DNA of 35,116 nt from Geobacter sp. Its GTDB lineage: Bacteria; Desulfobacterota; Desulfuromonadia; Geobacterales; Pseudopelobacteraceae. Location of the stretch: assembly GCA_025360785.1 (NCBI GenBank), contig JANYBN010000226.1, forward strand, positions 1-35,116, in the 5' to 3' direction. This document shows, in pieces, positions 17,522 through 27,470 of this stretch (the first letter of the stretch is position 1; every line of letters begins with the position of its first letter). The position numbers and the translations under genes were made by a program. The notes below the pieces were generated by a model. It did not search any database and was not told the DNA's origin. It saw only the letters and a list, made by a program, of their open reading frames with translations.

Positions 17522-17568
17522 AGTCCCCTTCCCGGGGTGGTATGATGTCAAGACAAGGAGAGCCTCGC

Positions 17569-18459
17569 ATGAACTTAACCGATGATGATCTGATAGAAGA
17601 GTTGTCAAACCGGTTTGCCCAAAGCCGCAAGGCTTTTTCCGATTTAAGCGTGGTTAACCGCAAGTTGATAGAAATGAATGAACGGCTGGAGCGCTCTGAA
17701 TCGCTCAAAAGTAATTTTCTTTCTAATATCCGCAACGAAATTAATAATCCGCTCAATGCAATCATGGGACTGGCCGGACAGCTTGCATTAATTGGTGCCG
17801 GGAATGAAGAAATAGCATCCCTGTCTTCGCTGATAGGTGCGGAAGCCAACCATTTGGATTTTCAGCTCCGTAATATCTTCATGGCGGCAGAATTGGAGGC
17901 GGGAGAGGTCTACCCCCGCTGTGTAAAGGTTCATATCGCATCTGACTTGCGTGATCTTGTAGATTGCTTTCTGCATACCGCTGCAAAAAAGAATGTGTCG
18001 CTTGATCTGGTTCTGTCGGCTAAAGAAAATAATTGTATTGTTGCCATTGATTTTGAAAAACTTCAGATTGTCGTCTCAAACCTGCTGGCAAATGCAATTG
18101 AATACAGCATCGAAGGCGGTACTGTCGAAGTTTCAGCTTCCGTTTGCGGAAATGGTGATTTGCACATTTCTGTTCAGGATCATGGTGTCGGTATTGCGCT
18201 GGAAGATCAGCAGCGCATATTTGATCGCTTCGTCCAATTGGATGCCGGAACTACTCGCTCGCACCTGGGACATGGGCTGGGGCTCTGTATAACCAAGGCA
18301 CTTGTGGATCTTATGCAGGGCAGCATCAGATTGGTCAGCACTCCTGGCGAAGGTACGCTTTTTACTATCACTATTCCCCCCTGCTCGATTTTAGACGATG
18401 AAGATTCTTTTTCTGAGGCCGGCAATCTTTTCCTCTTCGATGATATGAGTGAGGCGTAG
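17569..18459 (+). CDS. Histidine-kinase-like protein lacking the phosphoacceptor His
   Basis: 296 residues, cytoplasmic. A short coiled coil (about 10-48) leads into a HisKA-like helix reading FLSNIRNEINNPLNAI. The position normally filled by the phosphorylated His (SHExxxPL) is Asn56. The ATPase domain seems complete: NLLANAIEYS, QDHGVGIALEDQQ, and a glycine-rich lid with HGLGLCITKA. It may therefore be a pseudokinase, a heterodimer partner that phosphorylates another subunit, or an ATP-dependent regulator. AAGGAGAG lies 8 bases before the ATG at 17569; an in-frame ATG at 17542 lacks one. The C-terminal 25 residues are acidic. It is followed after 5 bases by cheD copy 2, linking it to receptor control. 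Confidence 0.85.
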   Translation: MNLTDDDLIEELSNRFAQSRKAFSDLSVVNRKLIEMNERLERSESLKSNFLSNIRNEINNPLNAIMGLAGQLALIGAGNEEIASLSSLIGAEANHLDFQLRNIFMAAELEAGEVYPRCVKVHIASDLRDLVDCFLHTAAKKNVSLDLVLSAKENNCIVAIDFEKLQIVVSNLLANAIEYSIEGGTVEVSASVCGNGDLHISVQDHGVGIALEDQQRIFDRFVQLDAGTTRSHLGHGLGLCITKALVDLMQGSIRLVSTPGEGTLFTITIPPCSILDDEDSFSEAGNLFLFDDMSEA

Positions 18460-18464
18460 TCAGC

Positions 18465-18950
18465 GTGGGCTATGAAGAACCGATCAACAAGCATTTCCTC
18501 TTTCCCGGTACCATCTTTGCCGAACCTTTTGAATATCAGATCAGCACCGTGCTTGGTTCGTGTGTCGCCGTCTGTCTGTTTGATCGTGTGGCATGCCGGG
18601 GGGGGATGAATCACCTCATGCTGCCGCTATGGAACGGTGAGGGGTTGGCAACGCCAAAGTATGGCAATATTGCCATGGAAAAGTTGCTGAGCAAGGTGCT
18701 GTCAATCGGTTGTCACCGTGAACATCTGGTCGCCAAGGTTTTTGGGGGCGCCAATGTCTCCGGAACCGGGCTGGAAGTGTTCATGATCGGTGATCGTAAT
18801 ATTACGCTGGCGCTGGATATGCTGGAAGATCTCAAGATCCCGGTTGTTGCCAGAGATGTCGGCGGGCGGGTCGGCCGAAAAATAATTATGAATACCGCAA
18901 CAGGCGTGGTTCTGGTTGGTAAGGGGAGAAAAACAGCATCTGGTGGGTAG
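18465..18950 (+). CDS. cheD: Chemoreceptor glutamine deamidase CheD (copy 2)
   Basis: 161 residues. Catalytic set Thr28, Cys33 (VLGSCVAV) and His50 (GGMNHLMLP) present, along with KVFGGANV, IGDRN and ARDVGGRVGRK. It matches the standard CheD pattern more closely than copy 1. The start is GTG at 18465, five bases after the preceding stop, with a GAGG 10 bases upstream. CheD often binds the CheY-P phosphatase CheC; no cheC is in the window. Confidence 0.92.
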   Translation: MGYEEPINKHFLFPGTIFAEPFEYQISTVLGSCVAVCLFDRVACRGGMNHLMLPLWNGEGLATPKYGNIAMEKLLSKVLSIGCHREHLVAKVFGGANVSGTGLEVFMIGDRNITLALDMLEDLKIPVVARDVGGRVGRKIIMNTATGVVLVGKGRKTASGG

Positions 18951-18973
18951 ATTGTTTAATAAGATTTTGATTC

Positions 18974-19003
18974 TTTGTTGAATTGAGTGTAAAACTCAAC
19001 AAA
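18974..19003. other. AT-rich inverted repeat after cheD
   Basis: TTTGTTGA (18974-18981) and TCAACAAA (18996-19003) are perfect 8-base arms. An internal TTGAGT/ACTCAA offers a competing pairing. No T-run follows on the + strand, so a terminator call is weak; it may be an operator or a hairpin closing the chemotaxis transcript. Confidence 0.35.
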
Positions 19004-19073
19004 ATTTAAAACAGATTTGAACAATTGGGTACACTATGACAGCGGCTTTGTCCAGCCAATCACAGTTTCATCA

Positions 19074-19104
19074 AGTAATAGTTGAAATCAGTAATTGTTA
19101 AATC
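19074..19104. repeat. Imperfect tandem direct repeat upstream of PAS kinase
   Basis: AGTAATAGTTGAAATC (19074-19089) is followed at once by AGTAATTGTTAAATC (19090-19104). It lies 84-114 bases before the kinase start, in the AT-rich 18951-19187 gap. Such paired sites are typical of activator binding, but no regulator is identified. Nothing else is evident in this gap beyond a weak TTGCAG/TATTTC promoter-like pair with a 17-base spacing. Confidence 0.35.
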
Positions 19105-19187
19105 AAATTGCAGCTCAATTCGGCGTTACGTATTTCGTGCGTCTTTTTTTGTTTTGAGAGTGTGCTCATCAATTTCCGGAGTCTTTC

Positions 19188-20312
19188 ATGCTGATTGAAC
19201 TCATAAAAGCTCAAGAAACATTACAGGAGAGCGAGCTGAAGTACCGGCAGCTTTTCCAGTCAATGCAGAATGGCTTTGCACTGCACGAAATCATCTGTGA
19301 CGAACATGGCTCACCGTGCGATTACCGGTTCCTCGAAATTAATCCGGCCTTTGAACGTCTAACCGGATTGAAGGCGGAAAATGTTGTTGGACGTAACGTG
19401 ACGGAAGTATTGCCGGGGACTGAGCCTTTCTGGATAGAAACCTACGGCAAGGTGGCCCTGTCCGGTGAATCAGCTTATTTTGAGAACTATTCTGAGGTGA
19501 TGCAGCGTTACTACGAAGTTATGGCCTACTCTCCTCAGTCGCGCCTGTTTGCAACCATTATTACCGATATTACCGATCGAAAGCTTGCAGAACAAGCGCT
19601 GAAGGAAAAAAATACCGAGTTGGAGCGATTTACCTACACAGTTTCACATGATCTGAAGAGCCCGCTTATCACCATCCAGAGCTATGCCGGTATGATCTTG
19701 AAGGATATGGATTCAGGCAATCATGAGCGTGCCAGGGATGATGTAAAGAGGATTGAGGGCGCGGCGGGTAAAATGACCGCCCTGCTCAATGATCTGCTGG
19801 AGTTGTCCCGCGTCGGAAGGCAGATGAATGCTCCTTCGCTGATTGATATGAACCAACTGGTCAAGGATGTCCTGTCACAATTGGCAGGTTCTCTTGCCCG
19901 GCATGAAATTGAGGTCGTTACCGATCAGGATCTTCCCGATATAAAAGGCGATCATAAGCGCATCTCCGAGGTGCTTCAAAACCTGATTGAGAATGCCATC
20001 AAATACAGGGGTGATCAGGCAGCATTTCGCATTGAGATCGGCACAAGGAATGACGGCAAAGAACCCGTATTCTTTGTCAGTGACAATGGCAAAGGCATTG
20101 ATCCGCGCTTCCACGAAAATATCTTCGGCCTGTTCAATAAACTAGATGCCGGAAGCGAAGGGACCGGAGTCGGGCTGGCCTTGGTCAAGCGGATCATCGA
20201 GCTGCATGGCGGCAGGGTGTGGGTGGAGTCTGAAGGGGCAGGGCTGGGGAGCAGGTTCTGTTTTACTCTTCCGAAGGATCTCCATGAATCCGTGCCAGGT
20301 GCAGCCCAATGA
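19188..20312 (+). CDS. PAS-domain sensor histidine kinase, cytoplasmic
   Basis: 374 residues with no membrane segment. A PAS domain (about 18-130, ending TDITDRK) is followed by a HisKA domain with His154 in TVSHDLKSPL. The ATP-binding domain has QNLIENAIKY, SDNGKGIDPR and GTGVGLALVKRI. The HDLKSP box is typical of kinases allied to phytochrome-like systems and often partnered with Rcp1-type regulators; such a regulator is encoded at 22446. The gene overlaps the next kinase by four bases (ATGA). CGGAG lies 8-9 bases before the ATG. The PAS signal is unknown. Confidence 0.92.
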   Translation: MLIELIKAQETLQESELKYRQLFQSMQNGFALHEIICDEHGSPCDYRFLEINPAFERLTGLKAENVVGRNVTEVLPGTEPFWIETYGKVALSGESAYFENYSEVMQRYYEVMAYSPQSRLFATIITDITDRKLAEQALKEKNTELERFTYTVSHDLKSPLITIQSYAGMILKDMDSGNHERARDDVKRIEGAAGKMTALLNDLLELSRVGRQMNAPSLIDMNQLVKDVLSQLAGSLARHEIEVVTDQDLPDIKGDHKRISEVLQNLIENAIKYRGDQAAFRIEIGTRNDGKEPVFFVSDNGKGIDPRFHENIFGLFNKLDAGSEGTGVGLALVKRIIELHGGRVWVESEGAGLGSRFCFTLPKDLHESVPGAAQ

Positions 20313-22384
20313 TTAACGATGATCGATCAGAACGCCGCTTTCCATATATCATGGCCGGGGTCTTTCTTGCTCTTGCAATAGGTATAATTACAGCCGGTTA
20401 TGTATCGTTCCAAAACTATCAACAACGCTTTCGTAAAGAGGTCGAATCACAACTATCCGCCATTGTTGAACTGAAGGTGGGTGAACTTGATCGGTGGCGC
20501 AAGGATCGCCTGGAACATGGAAGTATCATTTCCAGGGTAGAAACTCTGTCATTTTTGGTGCGACGTTTCTTCGCTGATGTGCCTGACCCGGAGATCCGTC
20601 GCCAGTTGCATGGGTGGCTTGTAAACTATAGCGAGTCTTTTCATTACGATCAGTTACGCCTTCTTGATGTTAACGGTACTACGCTCATGTCTCTGCCGGA
20701 AGGGCGTCCTCCAGCTTCAGTTGCTGTCAGGAAGCGGATTGCAGAGGTCGTTAAGTCTAAACAGGTGACAATTGTAGATTTTTACCGGGCTGACAGCGAT
20801 AAACGGGTCTATCTGACGATGCTTATTCCGATCAGGAGCAATTTGGATGAAAACAGGGTCATTGGTATTATTGCCATGCGGATTGATCCGGAAAAATATC
20901 TCTATCCTCTGATCAGGCAATGGCCCACCGCCAGTACAACTGCCGAGACACTTCTGGTCCGCCGTGAAGGGGATGACGTTCTTTTTCTCAATGAACTCAA
21001 GTATGAGAAAAACTCCGCCCTCAATCTAAGAATATCCCTGAATAACACCACACTGCCGGCAGCAATGGCAGCACTCGGCAAAGAAGGGATCGTGGAGGGT
21101 GTCGATTATCGCGATGAACCGGTGTTTGCCTGTTTGAAGACCGTGCCCGGCACGTCATGGCATCTGGTGGCCCGCATTGACAAGGCCGAGATATATGCCC
21201 CGCTGAAAGAGCGCCTCTGGCTGATGATCGCCGGTGTTACACTCCTTATAATTCTTGCCGGGGTTACAATGACGCTTGTTTGGCGACAGCAGCGCCTTGC
21301 GGTTTACCGCAGACAGGCCGGCATAGAGCGTGAGAAGGGCCGTCTGCATGATATTATCAAACGCAGCCTTAACGAAATTTACCTGTTTAATCGGGATACC
21401 CTGCAATTTATCTTTGTCAACGATGGCGGCATGGCCAATCTTGGCTACAGTATGAATGAACTGCAGAGGTTAACAGTGTTCGATATTATACCCGAATTCA
21501 CTGAGGAGAGCTTTAGAACAGCCATCACGCCTCTGCTGACAGGTAAACAGGAACGCCTGGTCTTTGAAACAATCCATCGCCGCAAGGATGGCACACCCTA
21601 CCAGGTGGAGGTTTATCTGCAACTGATTGAATCTGGAGATGCTGCAGTGTTTCTTGCAATTGTTAACGACATCACCGTCAGGAAACAGTCTGAAAAAGAA
21701 CTGCATAACAAAAACGCTGAGCTGGAACGCTTTGCTTACACCGTCTCACACGACCTGAAAAGTCCGATTATCACCATCAAAGGGTTTACCGGCGCACTGG
21801 AAAAGGACCTCCTGAAGGGCAATTACGAGAGGATGGCGGGAGACCTGAGGCGCGTCAGCAATGCTGCTGACAAGATGAACGACCTGTTGCGAGACCTGCT
21901 GGAGCTCTCAACCATCGGCCATGTTGTTAATGCACCCGAACCGGTAAGCATGAATATACTGGTAGATGACGTGCTGGCGCAACTGGCCGGCCCTTTGAAT
22001 AATAATAACCTGAATGTTGTCGTGCAGTCCGGTCTGCCGTCTGTGTTTTGCGACCGGCGGCGCATGGCCGAGGTGGTTCAGAATCTGGTTGAGAATGCCA
22101 TAAAACATACGGGAGAACAGGCGGTGCCGCAAATACTCTTTGGCATGCGTGAAGAATCCGGTGTAAACATTTACTTTGTGCAGGACAATGGCACAGGTAT
22201 CGATGAAAGATATCACAAGATCATCTTCGGCCTCTTCAACAAGCTGGATAGCAAAAGCAGCGGTACCGGCATCGGTCTGGCACTGGTCAAGCGGATTATA
22301 GAGGTGCATGGCGGCCAGGTGTGGGTGGAGTCGGAGGGGGTCGGCAAGGGGAGCAGGTTTTGCTTTACGGTATCCAAAATGTGA
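20309..22384 (+). CDS. Membrane sensor histidine kinase with periplasmic sensor and PAS
   Basis: 691 residues. Transmembrane helix 1 is at about 13-33, then a large periplasmic domain (about 35-302) of Cache-like appearance. Landmarks include YDQLRLLDVNGTTLMSLP and, in its second half, VEGVDYRDEPVFACLKTVPG. Transmembrane helix 2 is at about 304-325. A PAS domain (about 345-460) precedes HisKA with His481 in TVSHDLKSPI and a full ATPase domain (NLVENAIKH, DNGTGIDERY, GTGIGLALVKRI). The kinase half is strongly similar to the preceding gene, suggesting tandem duplication with gain of a sensor. The start overlaps the previous stop, so translation is coupled. The ligand is unknown. Confidence 0.92.
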   Translation: MINDDRSERRFPYIMAGVFLALAIGIITAGYVSFQNYQQRFRKEVESQLSAIVELKVGELDRWRKDRLEHGSIISRVETLSFLVRRFFADVPDPEIRRQLHGWLVNYSESFHYDQLRLLDVNGTTLMSLPEGRPPASVAVRKRIAEVVKSKQVTIVDFYRADSDKRVYLTMLIPIRSNLDENRVIGIIAMRIDPEKYLYPLIRQWPTASTTAETLLVRREGDDVLFLNELKYEKNSALNLRISLNNTTLPAAMAALGKEGIVEGVDYRDEPVFACLKTVPGTSWHLVARIDKAEIYAPLKERLWLMIAGVTLLIILAGVTMTLVWRQQRLAVYRRQAGIEREKGRLHDIIKRSLNEIYLFNRDTLQFIFVNDGGMANLGYSMNELQRLTVFDIIPEFTEESFRTAITPLLTGKQERLVFETIHRRKDGTPYQVEVYLQLIESGDAAVFLAIVNDITVRKQSEKELHNKNAELERFAYTVSHDLKSPIITIKGFTGALEKDLLKGNYERMAGDLRRVSNAADKMNDLLRDLLELSTIGHVVNAPEPVSMNILVDDVLAQLAGPLNNNNLNVVVQSGLPSVFCDRRRMAEVVQNLVENAIKHTGEQAVPQILFGMREESGVNIYFVQDNGTGIDERYHKIIFGLFNKLDSKSSGTGIGLALVKRIIEVHGGQVWVESEGVGKGSRFCFTVSKM

Positions 22385-22445
22385 TAGATCAATAATAATA
22401 ACGGGTTGTTACAGCATTACATATTAACCAGAAAGGAAGGTGCAA

Positions 22446-22886
22446 ATGAAAGGTGAACCATTAACAATTTTACTGGTGGAGGACAATCTTGACCACGCCG
22501 AGTTGGTAATACGCAATATGGAGGATTTTCAGGTGGCAAATACCATCATCCATGTCGAGGATGGTGAGGCAGCGCTGGATTATCTACACGGTCGGGGCAA
22601 GTATGCCGATCGGCAGCAATTTCCTCTGCCGCACCTGATGCTGCTGGATCTGAGGCTTCCCAAGGTTGACGGACTGGAAGTTCTTAAAAAGGTGAAGACC
22701 GATGAAGTCCTGAGGCCTTTGCCGGTTGTTATCCTGACAACCTCTGAGGCCGAGCGGGACATGGCAATGGCCTATGAATATCACGCCAACAGCTATGTGA
22801 CCAAGCCGGTGATATTTGAAGAATTCAGCAAGCTGCTGCGGGATCTGGGGTTCTACTGGCTGGCATGGAACAAGCGTCCCTGGTGA
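22446..22886 (+). CDS. Rcp1-like single-domain response regulator
   Basis: 146 residues, one receiver: LLVEDNLDHAEL at the start, phosphoacceptor Asp68 in LLDLRLPKVDG, LTTSEAERD and YVTKPV. The insert around LHGRGKYADRQQFPLPH is the hallmark of Rcp1-type regulators that serve phytochrome-like and HDLKSP-class kinases, matching the two kinases upstream. ATG 22446 is preferred over the in-frame GTG at 22440, because GGAAGG (22435-22440) overlaps that GTG and sits 5 bases before the ATG. Confidence 0.92.
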   Translation: MKGEPLTILLVEDNLDHAELVIRNMEDFQVANTIIHVEDGEAALDYLHGRGKYADRQQFPLPHLMLLDLRLPKVDGLEVLKKVKTDEVLRPLPVVILTTSEAERDMAMAYEYHANSYVTKPVIFEEFSKLLRDLGFYWLAWNKRPW

Positions 22887-22917
22887 GAAGAACTAAAAAA
22901 ACCGATAAGGATTCTTC

Positions 22918-24876
22918 ATGCTGACAGATGATACCGCCGCACCACTGATACTGGTTGTAGAAGACGACAATAATCACGCTGAGCTTATCTATCGTTCATT
23001 TGAAGAAGCTCCTGAACAGTATCGTCTGGAAATTGCCGGCAGTGTATATGATGCGAAATCAGCCACAGAACGAAACACTCCAAGTCTTCTTCTGACCGAC
23101 TATCGATTGCCGGACGGAGATGGCAGTGAATTGGTTGTAATGGCTGCCGGTTCATGGCCGGTTATCATGATGACATCGCACGGCAACGAGCAGGTTGCTG
23201 TTGAGGCCATGAAGATCGGAGCGCAGGATTACATTGTAAAGTCTTCGGAAACTTTTGAAAACCTGCCTCGTACTGTCACGTACGCATTGATGACATGGGC
23301 ATTTACAGTGGCTCACAGGCAGGCTGCCGTTGCGGTTCTTCGCGCAAAAAAAGATTGGGAGCGCACCTTTGATGCGGTTCCTGACCTGATTGCCATAATT
23401 GACATCAACCACACCATAATACGCGTCAATAAGGCTATGGCTCAACGTTGCGGTTTTAAGCCGGAAGATCTTATCGGGTTGAAGTGTTGCGAGGTTGTAC
23501 ATCGAATGGGAAATCCCCCGGACATATGTCCGGTCGCCGGTATGGTCAGGCATGGTCAGGCACATAATTTCGAATTTGAAGAAAAGAGTCTTAACGGTAT
23601 TTTTGATGTCACGGTGTCACCTCTTTCTGATGGAGAAGGAAGCATAACCAGCTTTGTGCATGTCATGCGCGATGTTACCGAGCGGAAGCAGGCCGAGGAA
23701 GAGCGCCAGAAGATGGAAATGCAATTTCAGCATACGCAAAAACTAGAAAGCCTTGGCGTTTTATCAGGCGGTATTGCCCATGATTTCAACAACATTCTGA
23801 CAATCATCCTGGGACATTGTTACATCCTGAAAGAATACAACAATTCGGATGCTGATCGTGAAACCCATCTCGGGATGATTGAGACGGCAGGCAATAGAGC
23901 TGCCGATCTCTGCCGCCAGATGTTGGCATACGCCGGGAAAAGTCCTTTGCTGCAGACTGAGTTCAGTATGTGGATGCTGGTAGATGAAATTGTGAAGATG
24001 CTCACCTCTGCCATCAAAAAGAACGTGACTATAAAGTTGGATATGAAGCGCGACCTGCCGATGATTGTCGGCGACAGCAGTCAGATTCAGCAAGTAGTCA
24101 TGAACCTGATCATAAACGCCAGCGAAGCCATCGGCGAGAATAATGGAACTGTTACCGTCGCGATAAAAAAGATCACCATTCAGCCGGACCAACCTGAATC
24201 AGATTATTTCGGGACCAATATTTTACCCGGCAAATACGCTATACTGGAAGTTTCAGATACCGGATGCGGCATGAGTGAAGAGACTAAATTAAGGGTGTTT
24301 GAACCGTTTTATACAACAAAATTCTCCGGACGTGGACTCGGCATGTCTGCTATCCTCGGCATTGTCAAAGCGCATAATGGTACGTTACAATTGATAAGTA
24401 CACCGGGAACCGGCACAACGTTCAAGGTTTACATTCCATTGACCGTCGCCCTGAATCAGATTAAGGATGAACTGCCTGTAGATGAGGTTAAAACGGCACT
24501 GTCAAAAGCCACAGTTTTACTGGTTGATGACGAAGATACACTGCTGGTCATGGAAACAACTCTGTTGAAGGCCCTCGGCTTTACAGTTATAACCGCTACA
24601 AATGGGAGTGAAGCTCTGGAGTTGTACAAATCCCGTGCCGGCGAGATCGATCTGGTTATGCTTGATATGATCATGCCTGAAATGGGTGGCATTGAGGCAT
24701 ATCATGAAATTCGCAAGATCGATAGGGAAGTGCCGATAATAATCTGTAGCGGGTACGGCGCAGAATCAGTGACAGATGTTATAAAGTCTGATGGCAATGC
24801 AGGTTTTTTTCGCAAGCCGTATAATCCGTCAGAGCTACGCAGGTTATTGATAGAAAAGATAGGAGCTAAAATCTAA
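22918..24876 (+). CDS. Hybrid histidine kinase (receiver-PAS-HisKA-HATPase-receiver)
   Basis: 652 residues, soluble. The first receiver (about 8-125) has VVEDDNNHAEL and Asp61 in LLTDYRLPDGDG. A PAS domain (about 145-257) contains Cys190-Cys191 and a CP at 204-205. HisKA has His288 in GGIAHDFNN. The ATP-binding domain shows NLIINASEAIGE, DTGCGMS and GRGLGMSAI. The C-terminal receiver (about 530-650) has LLVDDEDTLL, LDMIMPEMGG and FRKPYNPSE. The N-terminal receiver resembles the upstream Rcp1-like regulator in type, so it may be fed by the same kinases and form a relay. AAGGA precedes the ATG. It probably ends the sensor operon. Confidence 0.93.
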   Translation: MLTDDTAAPLILVVEDDNNHAELIYRSFEEAPEQYRLEIAGSVYDAKSATERNTPSLLLTDYRLPDGDGSELVVMAAGSWPVIMMTSHGNEQVAVEAMKIGAQDYIVKSSETFENLPRTVTYALMTWAFTVAHRQAAVAVLRAKKDWERTFDAVPDLIAIIDINHTIIRVNKAMAQRCGFKPEDLIGLKCCEVVHRMGNPPDICPVAGMVRHGQAHNFEFEEKSLNGIFDVTVSPLSDGEGSITSFVHVMRDVTERKQAEEERQKMEMQFQHTQKLESLGVLSGGIAHDFNNILTIILGHCYILKEYNNSDADRETHLGMIETAGNRAADLCRQMLAYAGKSPLLQTEFSMWMLVDEIVKMLTSAIKKNVTIKLDMKRDLPMIVGDSSQIQQVVMNLIINASEAIGENNGTVTVAIKKITIQPDQPESDYFGTNILPGKYAILEVSDTGCGMSEETKLRVFEPFYTTKFSGRGLGMSAILGIVKAHNGTLQLISTPGTGTTFKVYIPLTVALNQIKDELPVDEVKTALSKATVLLVDDEDTLLVMETTLLKALGFTVITATNGSEALELYKSRAGEIDLVMLDMIMPEMGGIEAYHEIRKIDREVPIIICSGYGAESVTDVIKSDGNAGFFRKPYNPSELRRLLIEKIGAKI

Positions 24877-24927
24877 CCCCCTGTTAATACCTCCCTTGTC
24901 AGAGTGGAAAACTTGAAAGTTCGTAAC

Positions 24928-24956
24928 TTGACACCCCTCTGCTTTTGCGGTAACTT
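24928..24956 (+). promoter_or_regulatory. Possible sigma-70 promoter for kdsB
   Basis: A perfect -35 box TTGACA (24928-24933) is followed after exactly 17 bases by TAACTT (24951-24956), which matches only 3 of 6 bases of the -10 consensus. It lies in the 149-base gap between the hybrid kinase and kdsB, where a new transcription unit is expected. A second weak candidate, TATACA, is nearer the gene. Confidence 0.35.
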
Positions 24957-25025
24957 GTCACGTCCTACCACAGGACACCTGACGGTTTCGTCATTATCCC
25001 CGTTATACAAAAAGGTTGACCCGGC

Positions 25026-25790
25026 ATGAAAATTACAGCGGTTATCCCTGCCCGTTATGCATCGACACGTTTTCCAGGCAAAGCACTGGCGGAAATTGAC
25101 GGCCGTCCGATGATCCAGCATGTCTATGAGCGTGCTGCCCAGTCCAGGCTGGTCAGTCGGGTTATAGTTGCAACTGATGACCTCCGTATCGCCGATGCGG
25201 TAAGTCTTTTCGGCGGTGAATCGATCATGACCTCAATCAATCATGAAACAGGCACCGATCGTCTCGCTGAAGTGGCTGCCGGACTTGATTCAGACATAAT
25301 TGTCAACGTTCAGGGCGATGAACCGCTTATTGACCCGGCAATGATCGACCTTGCTATTCAGCCACTTCTTGAAGATCAGGATCTCAAGATGGGAACCGCC
25401 AAGACCCGCATTAAGTGTCTGCATGATTTTCTTTCCCCGAACGTGGTCAAAGTGGTGACTGATAATCGTGGCGATGCCCTATATTTCTCCCGGTCTCCCC
25501 TGCCTTTCTTTCGCGATAAATGGAAAGATCTCAAAGATGACTCATTCTGCTGCGGCAAACTGCTCTGTTACAAGCATGTCGGTCTGTATGTTTATCGGCG
25601 TGATTTTCTTTTGGAATTTGCCGCAATGCCTGCAACGTTTCTGGAAATATCCGAGAAACTCGAACAGCTGCGAGCGATTGAGAATGGTGTTAAAATACGG
25701 GTGATTGAGGCCGAGTTCGAGTCTATTGGTGTGGACACGCCCGATGATTTATTAAAAGCACAGGAACAGTATCGGAAACTTAAAAAATAG
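25026..25790 (+). CDS. kdsB: CMP-Kdo synthetase (3-deoxy-manno-octulosonate cytidylyltransferase)
   Basis: 254 residues, usual family length. It activates Kdo with CTP to CMP-Kdo for the lipopolysaccharide inner core. The nucleotide-binding start [16 protein letters not shown] (residues 5-20), [10 protein letters not shown] and [10 protein letters not shown] near the C-terminus are diagnostic. It opens the Kdo/LPS gene group and is followed by pyrG, which makes its co-substrate CTP. The spacing to the start has only a weak Shine-Dalgarno (AAAAAGG about 11 bases upstream). Confidence 0.96.
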   Translation: MKITAVIPARYASTRFPGKALAEIDGRPMIQHVYERAAQSRLVSRVIVATDDLRIADAVSLFGGESIMTSINHETGTDRLAEVAAGLDSDIIVNVQGDEPLIDPAMIDLAIQPLLEDQDLKMGTAKTRIKCLHDFLSPNVVKVVTDNRGDALYFSRSPLPFFRDKWKDLKDDSFCCGKLLCYKHVGLYVYRRDFLLEFAAMPATFLEISEKLEQLRAIENGVKIRVIEAEFESIGVDTPDDLLKAQEQYRKLKK

Positions 25791-25826
25791 CATCACCCCC
25801 AACCCCTCCTTATCAAGGAGGGGAGC
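25791..25826. repeat. Palindromic element, family B copy 3
   Basis: CCCCTCCTT (25803-25811), loop ATC, AAGGAGGGG (25815-25823): a perfect 9-base-pair hairpin preceded by CACCCCCAA. It lies between kdsB and pyrG, directly after the kdsB stop codon. It shares core and left flank with copy 2 at 17481. Confidence 0.8.
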
Positions 25827-25841
25827 TAAAATATCGATTGA

Positions 25842-27467
<1,626 letters not shown>

Positions 27468-27470
27468 GCT

